From positions 1 to 39,569 of the forward strand of contig JAGXSD010000020.1 in assembly GCA_018333955.1 (NCBI GenBank): DNA of 39,569 nucleotides. The letters run 5' to 3'. Under the pieces are notes generated by a model. That model did not search any database. It worked only from the letters and a program-made list of their open reading frames with translations, and was not told the DNA's origin. This stretch comes from Erysipelotrichia bacterium. Its GTDB lineage: Bacteria > Bacillota_I > Bacilli_A > Erysipelotrichales > Erysipelotrichaceae. The translations under genes and the position numbers were made by a program. This document shows, piece after piece, positions 17,741-25,267 of this stretch. Each line of letters starts with the position of its first letter. Position 1 is the first letter of the stretch.

Positions 17741-17769
17741 ATTATAGTAATTTTTAACAATGTTGTCAA
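17741..17769 (-). promoter_or_regulatory. Consensus promoter of the methionine ECF operon
   Basis: On the minus strand TTGACA (17769-17764), 17 bases, TATAAT (17746-17741): a full sigma-A consensus. Transcription would begin near 17734, at the start of the T-box leader. Such a strong promoter fits control by attenuation rather than by initiation. Confidence 0.9.
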
Positions 17770-17851
17770 ACAATATGTTTTGTAAAGATAAACTATTGTC
17801 GAAAAATATGGGATAAAGATAGAATTGCTTTTCAAATAATGTCCCTTAATG

Positions 17852-17857
17852 TATAAT
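17852..17857 (+). promoter_or_regulatory. -10 element of the CTPC membrane protein gene
   Basis: TATAAT lies 21 bases before ATG 17878, so the leader is short. No convincing -35 is seen at the expected distance (TTTTCA at 17829-17834). It is divergent from the ECF operon promoter. Confidence 0.5.
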
Positions 17858-17877
17858 ACATCTATTGAGGTAATCTT

Positions 17878-18363
17878 ATGTGTGAACAAGTTCAAGAACT
17901 CTTAAAAACAAAAAAATACATCCTTCAAATGATAGGATTTTTTGCTTTCTTCATGGTGATTTATACCATGCTCGATGGTTTTAATATGTCTTACTCGCTC
18001 ATGAGTCAAACCTATGGATCCGTTTTAGTCATCACCAATATCATGGTAAATATCATCATGGCTTCACTAACAGCATTACTGCTCAATTTAAGTACTGCGA
18101 ATGCTGCACTTAAAGGTGGAAAGGAAACAAAAGGATCAAATCTTGGTTTTGCTTCGGTACTATTTGGAGTTCTAACGTATGGATGCACTCCTTGTGTGAT
18201 TGCCTTCTTTGGATCAATTGGAATTGCTTTCTCGGTAGTAGCACTTCCTTTTGCAGGATTACCCTATAAATTTATCTCTTTATTCTTAATTATTATTGGT
18301 TTATGGTGGACACGTAAAGAAATTGAAACTGGTAGTTGCCCTATGCCATCCACAAAGTTGTGA
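17878..18363 (+). CDS. Small membrane protein with CTPC motif, unknown function
   Basis: 161 residues with about four membrane helices (roughly 17-36, 47-70, 92-118, 120-144). A cysteine pair C103-T-P-C106 lies in the third hydrophobic stretch (YGCTPCVIAFFGSIGI), with further Cys at 2 and 153. Such a pair could carry electrons or a persulfide, or bind metal. I do not recognise the family with certainty. It has its own promoter and terminator but is followed by the sulfur-handling fusion on the same strand, which is suggestive only. GAGG lies before the ATG. Confidence 0.75.
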   Translation: MCEQVQELLKTKKYILQMIGFFAFFMVIYTMLDGFNMSYSLMSQTYGSVLVITNIMVNIIMASLTALLLNLSTANAALKGGKETKGSNLGFASVLFGVLTYGCTPCVIAFFGSIGIAFSVVALPFAGLPYKFISLFLIIIGLWWTRKEIETGSCPMPSTKL

Positions 18364-18379
18364 GACTCACAACTTTTTT
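18354..18379 (+). terminator. Terminator after the CTPC membrane protein
   Basis: AAAGTTGTGA / TCACAACTTT with a 3-base loop, followed by T residues. It overlaps the stop codon. Confidence 0.88.
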
Positions 18380-18448
18380 AATGTATTGTTTCATTGTGAC
18401 TTGAATGTGAAATTTAAGAATTGTATAGAAGTTAAAAAAAGTTAGTGC

Positions 18449-18475
18449 TACAATTAAGATGTGATAAAAATCACG
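18449..18475 (+). promoter_or_regulatory. Promoter and CRP/FNR-like operator of the sulfur fusion gene
   Basis: TGCTACAAT (extended -10, hexamer 18449-18454) precedes TGTGA-N6-TCACG (18460-18475). That is one base from the CRP/FNR-family consensus TGTGA-N6-TCACA and sits at the expected start of transcription. Two more TGTGA half-sites lie at 18395 and 18406. Confidence 0.55.
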
Positions 18476-18501
18476 AAAAGGAAAACCTTAAAAAAGGAAC
18501 T

Positions 18502-20961
18502 ATGGAAAAGCGAAAAATTGTCATTGTTGGTGGAGTTGCTGGCGGAGCAACTGCAGCTGCAAAATTACGTCGATTAAGCGAAAAAGACGAAATAATTATT
18601 TTCGAAAAGGATGAGTATATCTCATTCGCAAATTGTGGGCTTCCCTACTACATTGGAGATGTGATTACCGATCGATCAAAGTTACTTGTTCAAACTGTTG
18701 AAGGCATGAGCAAGCGTTTTAATCTTGATATTCGTAACCTAAGTGAAGTCATTCGTATTGATAAAGAGAAAAAAGAAATCTTTGTAAGAAAAGTCAGTGG
18801 GGTTGAATACACTGAAAGCTATGATGTGCTTATTTTATCTCCTGGAGCTTCTCCAGTTGTTCCTCCTATCCAAGGACTTAAAGAATCTAATAATGTATTT
18901 ATTCTAAGAAACATTCCTCATATGGATGCGATTGTGGAGTTCATTAAGATTAAACAACCTAAGAAAGCAACTGTAATCGGTGGTGGCTTTATTGGCGTAG
19001 AAATGGCTGAAAACCTCATAGAAAAAGGATTATCAGTGACCCTCATTGACATGGCCGATCAAGTTTTAGCTCCCGTAGATTATGAAATGGCTCAAATTGT
19101 CCATGAAGAACTTACTCGACATGGTGTTCGCTTAGTCTTGAAAGATGGTGTTCATTCTTTTGAAAATCAAGGTCGTATTGTAAAAACTCAGTCTGGTTTA
19201 GAAATTGAGTCTGACTTAATTATCTTAGCCATTGGAGTTACTTCTGAAATTAAGCTTGCTACGGAAGCAGGTTTAGAAATTGGTGAACTACGAGGGATTA
19301 TAGTTGATTCTAAAATGAAAACAAGTGATCCACATATCTATGCACTAGGAGATGCCATTGAAGTTTCTTCGCGAATTAATGGTAAACAAACTAAAATTCC
19401 ACTTGCTTGGCCAGCAAATCGTCAAGGTGTTGTGGTAGCCAATTCAATTCATGGTATTGAAGACGAGTATTTAGGATCTATGGGAACTGCAGTTGCCAAG
19501 GTATTTGATCTTACAGTTGCATCCACAGGTCTTAATGAAAAGCAGTGTAAGTCTCAAGGTATGGATGTAAAGGTAGTCCATGTGAATCGTAACAACCATG
19601 CTTCTTATTATCCAGGAGCAACTTCAATGATTCTAAAACTTGTCTTTGATGCTCAAAATGGTGTGATTTATGGCGCACAAGCCATTGGGCAAGAAGGTAC
19701 AGAAAAGCGCATAGATGTGATTGCTACTGCGATGGCGGGAGGACTAAAAGTTAGTGATCTAGCGAACTTAGAACTCTCTTATGCACCACCATATTCTAGT
19801 GCTAAAGATCCAGTCAATATTCTTGGTTATGTGGGAACACATGTATTCAAACAAAGTTATAAAACCATTCAATGGAATGAAGTTGATTCACTTGTTAAAC
19901 AAGGTACACTGCTTGTGGATGTACGTACTCCACTTGAATATGACTTAGGTCACATCCCTGGTTCTATTAATATTGAACTAGATGAGCTCCGCACACAAAT
20001 GCATCGATTACCTTCTAAAGATGCTCCAATCATCATTACATGTCAGGTTGGACATCGTGGTTATCTTGCGATCAGAATTCTTCAAGAGAATGGATATCAA
20101 CATGTCATCAATCTTGATGGTGGCTATCGATTATATGAAGTCGGTCATCATGATTTCAATAATCCATTAGGAATTACTGGTATGGCTGAAGCGCAGCATG
20201 TCGATGAACAAGTCATTACTAAACTTCCTGAAACTGATTTAGAAGTAATCCGCGTGGATGCATGTGGACTACAATGTCCTGGACCAATTCTTGAAACGTA
20301 CAAAGCCATGGAAAAGATGGTGCCTAATCAATTACTAAGAGTTGAGGCAAGTGATTTTGGATTCTATTCTGATATCGTAAAGTGGGCTGAAAAAACAGGA
20401 AATACTGTCATGGATGTGAAGATTGAAGGTAAAAAGGTTCTCGCAACTCTTAAAAAAGGGCAATTAAAACCTAAAGCAAATCAAACATCAAATGAAAATG
20501 CAACCATTGTGTTATTCTCTGGAGAACTTGATAAAGCACTCGCAGCTATGGTCATTGCGAATGGTGCTGCTTCTATGGGTAAAAAAGTTAGTGTCTTCGC
20601 AACTTTCTGGGGACTTAACTTCTTAAGAAAAGAAGCTCATGTGAAAGTTGAAAAAACACTCATTGAAAAAATGTTTGGAATGATGATGCCAAAAGGCGCA
20701 AACAAACTACCTCTATCAAAAATGCAGATGGGTGGTTTAGGAAAAGCCATGATGGTCAATGTCATGAAACAAAAAAATGTAGATTCGCTTCCAAGTCTTA
20801 TGGCTCAAGCTCAAGAACTTGGAGTTGACTTTATTGCATGTACTATGAGCATGGATGTCATGGGCATCAAGAAAGAAGAACTCATTGATGGAATATCATT
20901 TGGTGGTGTCGCAACATATCTTGCGGAAAGTGAAGATGCTGGATTAACACTATTTATTTAA
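18502..20961 (+). CDS. CoA-disulfide reductase-like flavoprotein fused to rhodanese, TusA and DsrE domains
   Basis: 819 residues from ATG 18502 (AAGGA before it; a TTG 57 bases upstream is less likely). Domain 1 (1-445) is a FAD- and NAD(P)-dependent pyridine nucleotide disulfide oxidoreductase of the CoADR/NADH-oxidase/persulfide-reductase group, with GGVAGGATAAA and the single redox Cys45 in SFANCGLPYY. Domain 2 (about 450-550) is a rhodanese with active Cys514 (ITCQVGHRG). Domain 3 (about 582-655) is TusA-like with Cys592 in the CPGP motif. Domain 4 (about 668-819) is DsrE/DsrF-like with Cys780. All four domains keep a sulfur-carrying Cys, so a persulfide relay within one chain is plausible. 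Physiological substrate unknown: CoA persulfide, polysulfide or CoA disulfide are candidates. Single-gene transcript by its promoter and terminator. Confidence 0.93.
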   Translation: MEKRKIVIVGGVAGGATAAAKLRRLSEKDEIIIFEKDEYISFANCGLPYYIGDVITDRSKLLVQTVEGMSKRFNLDIRNLSEVIRIDKEKKEIFVRKVSGVEYTESYDVLILSPGASPVVPPIQGLKESNNVFILRNIPHMDAIVEFIKIKQPKKATVIGGGFIGVEMAENLIEKGLSVTLIDMADQVLAPVDYEMAQIVHEELTRHGVRLVLKDGVHSFENQGRIVKTQSGLEIESDLIILAIGVTSEIKLATEAGLEIGELRGIIVDSKMKTSDPHIYALGDAIEVSSRINGKQTKIPLAWPANRQGVVVANSIHGIEDEYLGSMGTAVAKVFDLTVASTGLNEKQCKSQGMDVKVVHVNRNNHASYYPGATSMILKLVFDAQNGVIYGAQAIGQEGTEKRIDVIATAMAGGLKVSDLANLELSYAPPYSSAKDPVNILGYVGTHVFKQSYKTIQWNEVDSLVKQGTLLVDVRTPLEYDLGHIPGSINIELDELRTQMHRLPSKDAPIIITCQVGHRGYLAIRILQENGYQHVINLDGGYRLYEVGHHDFNNPLGITGMAEAQHVDEQVITKLPETDLEVIRVDACGLQCPGPILETYKAMEKMVPNQLLRVEASDFGFYSDIVKWAEKTGNTVMDVKIEGKKVLATLKKGQLKPKANQTSNENATIVLFSGELDKALAAMVIANGAASMGKKVSVFATFWGLNFLRKEAHVKVEKTLIEKMFGMMMPKGANKLPLSKMQMGGLGKAMMVNVMKQKNVDSLPSLMAQAQELGVDFIACTMSMDVMGIKKEELIDGISFGGVATYLAESEDAGLTLFI

Positions 20962-20988
20962 ACTGTAAGATTCTCTTACAGTTTTTTT
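20961..20988 (+). terminator. Terminator after the sulfur fusion gene
   Basis: AACTGTAAGA / TCTTACAGTT with a 3-base loop followed by seven T residues, immediately after the stop. Confidence 0.92.
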
Positions 20989-21103
20989 ATTACTATCATC
21001 ATGGACAATTGATATTTAGTAGCTATCTATCTAATCAACAAGTTCAAGATGATCATTCAACAAGTATATAGGTAAAAAAATTGAATATTTTACACATATG
21101 AGA

Positions 21104-21148
21104 TATACATAGGTAAATTTTATTGATATAATACCTATATGTCGGAGG
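21104..21148 (+). promoter_or_regulatory. Promoter, ATAGGTA repeats and start-deciding RBS of the Fic gene
   Basis: TATAAT at 21127-21132 with TATACA 17 bases upstream. ATAGGTA occurs twice upstream (21068-21074, 21110-21116) and in inverted form as TACCTAT over 21132-21138, a possible autoregulatory site. GGAGG at 21144-21148 is 8 bases from ATG 21157 and lies downstream of the earlier ATG at 21139, so 21157 is the likely start. Confidence 0.5.
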
Positions 21149-21156
21149 TATATGCA

Positions 21157-22224
21157 ATGATTCAAGAAAAATTACCTATTTTACCACCAAATGTAGATGT
21201 TGAAACGAAAGCGGTCCTTAAGCAACTATCAAATGCAAATCGAGCATTAGCTGAGTTAAAAGGTTATGCTGATACTATTCCAAATAAGCATATACTTATT
21301 AACGCTGTTACAATTAATGAAGCAAAAGATAGTTCAGCAATCGAAAACATCATTACAACCCATGATGAACTATTCAGAACTATGAGTTCCGATATCGTCA
21401 CAAATCCTAATGCGAAGGAAGTCATCAATTATCGTTCAGCACTTTGGCATGGTTATCAACTAGTAAAAGATGCTAGAATTTTGACAACAAATATGATCAT
21501 AGAAATTCACGCAATTGTTGAAAGAAATAATGCAGGAATTAGGAAACTACCCGGAACAGTACTTAGAAATGATTTCACTGGAGACACGGTATATACACCT
21601 CCAGTAGGTGAACTTTATATTAAAGAACTCCTAACTAATCTAGAGAAGTATATAAATAATGATACAGATGAAATTGATCCACTAATAAAACTAGCAATTA
21701 TTCACTACCAATTTGAAGTCATTCACCCATTTTATGATGGTAACGGCAGAACAGGTAGAATCATTAATATCTTGTATTTAGTTCTTAAAGAATTATTAGA
21801 TAGCCCAATATTGTATTTAAGTAGCTATATTATTAGAAATAAATCTGACTATTATCGACTTCTCCAAGAGGTAAGAAATATTGAAAATTGGGAAGAATGG
21901 ATTATTTACATTCTCAAAGGTATTGAGCAAACATCAGAAGAGACGCTGAGTTTGGTTAAAAAAATAAATACCGAAGTAGAATTAATGAGATCTGAATTAA
22001 AAGAAAAACTTCCAAAAATTTATTCAAAGGAGTTAGTAGATTTACTTTTTTATGAATTCTACACAAAAACTGTTTATATTGAAAAGGGGTTGTCCGTTAC
22101 AAGAAAAACTGCAGTAAGTTACTTGACTTCACTTGAAAATGAAGGATTCCTAATTTCTGAAAAAGTAGGTAAAGAGCGTATTTATCAAAATAAACGACTA
22201 TACGATTTAGTTAAAAATTACTAA
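21157..22224 (+). CDS. Fic-domain protein with N-terminal inhibitory motif
   Basis: 355 residues. The Fic core motif HPFYDGNGRTGR (His190-Arg201) is complete, so transfer of AMP from ATP to a target hydroxyl is expected. SSAIEN (59-64) matches the inhibitory (S/T)xxxE(G/N) motif placed before the Fic core (class II), so the protein is probably self-inhibited until triggered. A Fic_N region precedes it, and the last 70 residues (LSVTRKTAVSYLTSLENEGF and beyond) look like a winged helix that could bind DNA. No antitoxin-like partner is adjacent. It is more AT-rich than its neighbours and monocistronic, which hints at acquisition by transfer. Target unknown. Confidence 0.9.
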   Translation: MIQEKLPILPPNVDVETKAVLKQLSNANRALAELKGYADTIPNKHILINAVTINEAKDSSAIENIITTHDELFRTMSSDIVTNPNAKEVINYRSALWHGYQLVKDARILTTNMIIEIHAIVERNNAGIRKLPGTVLRNDFTGDTVYTPPVGELYIKELLTNLEKYINNDTDEIDPLIKLAIIHYQFEVIHPFYDGNGRTGRIINILYLVLKELLDSPILYLSSYIIRNKSDYYRLLQEVRNIENWEEWIIYILKGIEQTSEETLSLVKKINTEVELMRSELKEKLPKIYSKELVDLLFYEFYTKTVYIEKGLSVTRKTAVSYLTSLENEGFLISEKVGKERIYQNKRLYDLVKNY

Positions 22225-22295
22225 GACTTAATAAAAAATGATGTTTTTAAACAAACCTAGTAAATAATTCAGCACAATATCTTAACATCATAACT

Positions 22296-22337
22296 AAAAA
22301 CGAGGTCAATCGTTGAAGACTCAACATGACCTCGTTT
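22296..22337. terminator. Bidirectional terminator between the Fic gene and nqrF
   Basis: AAAACGAGGTC / GACCTCGTTTT arms with an inner TTGA/TCAA stem and T-rich flanks on both strands; serves the converging Fic gene and nqr operon. Confidence 0.88.
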
Positions 22338-22370
22338 TATGTGTTCAAATTATTACAGTAAAATATCTAC

Positions 22371-23456
22371 TTAAGAGAACTTATCAAAGAATACATTAGC
22401 ATCTTGAATATCATGCTTTTTAAGTACTTTTGTACAAGCCGCAATCATTCCAGGGGATCCACATAAATAAGCTTCCGCATCACTCAAATCACCCACAAGA
22501 CGATCCACCACATCCGTAATAAGCCCTACTTCACCAGTCCAATTCTCTTCAGGAGTTGGTTCTGATAAAGCTGGAATGTATGTGAAGTTTGGGAATTCTT
22601 CTTGAAGTTTCATAAACTCTTCGCTCATGTATAAGTCTTTAGTCGTCTTCGCACCAAAGAAATATTTAACTTTACGAGGCATGTTACGATCTTTTAATAC
22701 TGAAAGAATAGAGCGAATTGGAGCTTTACCCGATCCCCCCGCAATGCAAATCATTTCTTTATCAGTATCTGATAGATAGAAATGTCCAAATGGACCCGTT
22801 AAAGATACTTTATCACCAACTTCTAAAGCTTTATGAACATACGTTGTTGCCTGCCCTTTAGGAACTTGGCGAATAATCATCTCAATGACTGTATTATCTT
22901 TTGGATTTGAAGCCATCGAGTATGCACGGGTAATCTCAATCCCTGGAACTTTAATTTGGGCATATTGTCCAGGTTTAAAGTCAATCGTTTGGCCATTTTG
23001 AAGTCTAAAGCGCACAAGTTTTGTGTCATACGTTAAATCTTCCATGTATTCCACAACCGTTTTATATTCCTTAGCGCTCAGTAACCCCGGGGGGATCTCT
23101 ATTTTCATATCCCCTCTCACTTTAACTTGGCATGATAAACGAACACCAGATTCTTGTTCTTCTTTTGAAAGTAGTGGAATCTCAGTGGGCTTTAATTCAT
23201 TATCGCCACCATCAATGAGTCTAAACTTACAAGCACCACATGTCGCTTTACCACCACATGCGCTTGGTAAATGAATACCTTCATTGGAAAGTGTGGTGAG
23301 TAATGTATCATCCCCCATTACTGGGATTTGTGTATCTTGGTTAATAGTGATCATCTTATCACCACCACCGCCTAATAACTTGTCAATCACGATGAGCACG
23401 AGGGTAATCACAAGTAAGACTCCCACGAGCACTAATGGTGTATATAGAAATTGCAT
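22371..23456 (-). CDS. nqrF: Na+-NQR subunit F (NADH dehydrogenase flavoprotein)
   Basis: Takes electrons from NADH and passes them to the membrane part. 361 residues from ATG 23456, preferred over a GTG 9 bases upstream because AGAGGTG then has normal spacing. One N-terminal membrane helix (about 5-25) is followed by a [2Fe-2S] ferredoxin domain with Cys67, Cys73, Cys76 and Cys109, an FAD domain with RAYSMAS, and an NAD domain with GGSGKAPIRS and YLCGSPGM, ending in FFDKF. This domain order identifies NqrF and not an Rnf subunit. Last gene of the operon. Confidence 0.93.
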   Translation of the reverse strand: MQFLYTPLVLVGVLLVITLVLIVIDKLLGGGGDKMITINQDTQIPVMGDDTLLTTLSNEGIHLPSACGGKATCGACKFRLIDGGDNELKPTEIPLLSKEEQESGVRLSCQVKVRGDMKIEIPPGLLSAKEYKTVVEYMEDLTYDTKLVRFRLQNGQTIDFKPGQYAQIKVPGIEITRAYSMASNPKDNTVIEMIIRQVPKGQATTYVHKALEVGDKVSLTGPFGHFYLSDTDKEMICIAGGSGKAPIRSILSVLKDRNMPRKVKYFFGAKTTKDLYMSEEFMKLQEEFPNFTYIPALSEPTPEENWTGEVGLITDVVDRLVGDLSDAEAYLCGSPGMIAACTKVLKKHDIQDANVFFDKFS

Positions 23457-23467
23457 GTCATTCACCT

Positions 23468-24043
23468 CTAGAAACGAAGTCCTGTGAACCCTAAGAAGGC
23501 CAAGGACAGAATACCAAGCACTAAGAAGACGATGCCTTTACCACCTAAACCACGTGGGACATCAGAATTCACAGCCATCTTTTCACGAACACCTGCCACT
23601 AAGATAATCGCAAGCATCCAACCTACAGAAGAAGCGAAAGAATAAACCGCGGTTTCCGCAAAAGTATAACTACGATTCACAAAGAATAAACTTACTGCTA
23701 AGACAACACAGTTTACAGTAATCAAAGGTAGATAAATTCCAAATGAGTTATATAACTTTGGTAAATACTTATCCACGAAGATTTCTAACACTTGAACTGT
23801 CGCCGCAATGGTAATAATGAAAACTAAAAGTGATAAATTAGTAGTCCCAGTTGCTTTAAGAAGCAAGTAGATAGGATAGTTAATAATCCCAGTGAGTGTA
23901 ACCACGAATACAACGGCTAAACCCATCCCAGTTGCGTTTTTAACGTTTGTTGAAATCGCAATGAGAGGACACATCCCTAAAATAAAGGTTAAGGCGATAT
24001 TATTATTTAGGATGGATGAAATAGCTAAATCAAGTAAGTTCAT
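23468..24043 (-). CDS. nqrE: Na+-NQR subunit E (NqrE/RnfA family)
   Basis: 191-residue membrane protein with six helices. It has the family's two half-membrane cysteine sites, in GMCPLIAIS and ITVNCVVLA, which hold an iron centre between NqrD and NqrE. Inverted-topology pair with the upstream NqrD. GGGAGGG is the RBS of ATG 24043. Confidence 0.9.
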   Translation of the reverse strand: MNLLDLAISSILNNNIALTFILGMCPLIAISTNVKNATGMGLAVVFVVTLTGIINYPIYLLLKATGTTNLSLLVFIITIAATVQVLEIFVDKYLPKLYNSFGIYLPLITVNCVVLAVSLFFVNRSYTFAETAVYSFASSVGWMLAIILVAGVREKMAVNSDVPRGLGGKGIVFLVLGILSLAFLGFTGLRF

Positions 24044-24054
24044 ATTTCCCTCCC

Positions 24055-24675
24055 TTACGCTTCATAGTATCCGATAAGTTCACGGATACCCCATATAAAT
24101 AATCCAATCACGAAGAATCCCCCTGGAGCTAATGCCATGACTGTCCAAGTTGGGAAGGAAGCTGGCATCACTTGAAAGTTAAGCCATGTTCCAAAAGCTA
24201 AAACCTCACGAATGGTAGAGACTAAAATTAGTACAAGCATGTATCCTAATCCACTGGCTAAGCCATCAATAAGTGAATAGCGCACTGGATTTTTAATTCC
24301 AAAGGCTTCTGCACGACCCATAACAATACAGTTCGTAATGATCAGTCCCACATAAGCTCCTAAAGCTTTTGAAATTTCAGGAAAGTATGCAGCTAGGAAA
24401 AGCTGAACCGCAATCGTATAGGTTGAAATGATGACCATGTAGGTAATCATACGAACTTTTGAAGGAATAAGTTTTCTAAATGCTGCAACTGTTGCCGAGG
24501 AGATCATGACGACAAAGGTCACCCCTAGCCCCATCGCAATCGCATTCTCAACTTTATTCGTCACGGCTAAAGAGGAACAAATCCCAAGAACAGCAACCGC
24601 AACAGGATTTTGTCGTGAAATCCCATCACGCATGATATTAAACCATTTAGTATATTTAACGCGAATCCATTTCAT
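24055..24675 (-). CDS. nqrD: Na+-NQR subunit D (NqrD/RnfE family)
   Basis: 206-residue six-helix membrane protein. NPVAVAVLGICSSLAVT and GLIITNCIVMGRAEAF are diagnostic for NqrD/RnfE and contain the two conserved cysteines of the intramembrane iron centre. The start is one base after the nqrC stop. Confidence 0.92.
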   Translation of the reverse strand: MKWIRVKYTKWFNIMRDGISRQNPVAVAVLGICSSLAVTNKVENAIAMGLGVTFVVMISSATVAAFRKLIPSKVRMITYMVIISTYTIAVQLFLAAYFPEISKALGAYVGLIITNCIVMGRAEAFGIKNPVRYSLIDGLASGLGYMLVLILVSTIREVLAFGTWLNFQVMPASFPTWTVMALAPGGFFVIGLFIWGIRELIGYYEA

Positions 24676-24676
24676 G

Positions 24677-25267
24677 TTAGTTTCCTACCTTTGCTAAAGC
24701 CGCTAAGCGCTCACTATAGGAGTCATTCAACATGCCTTCAAAGGCTTTTGAAGTTCGTGTCGCTCCTGTAATTGAATCCACTTCATTAGGTTTGTTTGGA
24801 GCACTATCAGGTTTATTAATTTCAATATTTGGACTGAACTTAATTCCCTTAAAAGTTGAAAGGTATGCTTCTGTGGCTACAATTCCTCCAAGACCTGGAG
24901 TTTCTTGTTGTTCTAAAACTCTAATATTCACGATAGTTTCTTTATCAGGAGCAAGTGTTACCACGCCTTCAATCGGTCCCCAAACTCCACCACCTACAAA
25001 TTCAAATGAAATGTTTCCAGTTTCTTTTGCAACAAAGAACACAAATCCATCCACAGTGACTTCTTCAATTTCCTCACTAAATACAGTATTAATGTTTCCA
25101 GTGTTAAAACTAATATCATTTGCTCTTAATACGGTTGAGCGAAGTTCATTCGCAGCATTTGCGGCAATAAGTGGGGCTGTCCACCATTCCATACCGACAA
25201 ACACTAAGGATGTTGCAATCCCCATTACTAAGACGAATTGAAGCATTTGAAGATAACGTTTGGTCAT
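24677..25267 (-). CDS. nqrC: Na+-NQR subunit C (NqrC/RnfG, covalent FMN)
   Basis: 196 residues: one N-terminal membrane helix (about 8-28) and an FMN-binding domain outside the membrane. Q-ETPGLGG and the flavinylation motif TGATRT (167-172; FMN expected on Thr170 by a phosphoester) are present. FMN attachment normally needs an ApbE flavin transferase; no apbE gene is in the window. Somewhat shorter than Vibrio NqrC. Starts by ATGA overlap with nqrB. Confidence 0.9.
   Translation of the reverse strand: MTKRYLQMLQFVLVMGIATSLVFVGMEWWTAPLIAANAANELRSTVLRANDISFNTGNINTVFSEEIEEVTVDGFVFFVAKETGNISFEFVGGGVWGPIEGVVTLAPDKETIVNIRVLEQQETPGLGGIVATEAYLSTFKGIKFSPNIEINKPDSAPNKPNEVDSITGATRTSKAFEGMLNDSYSERLAALAKVGN

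Noticed and set aside
17878-18363. VKOR or DsbB-type thiol oxidoreductase
   Set aside because: Only one CxxC-like pair inside a membrane segment, no second external Cys pair and no recognisable family pattern.
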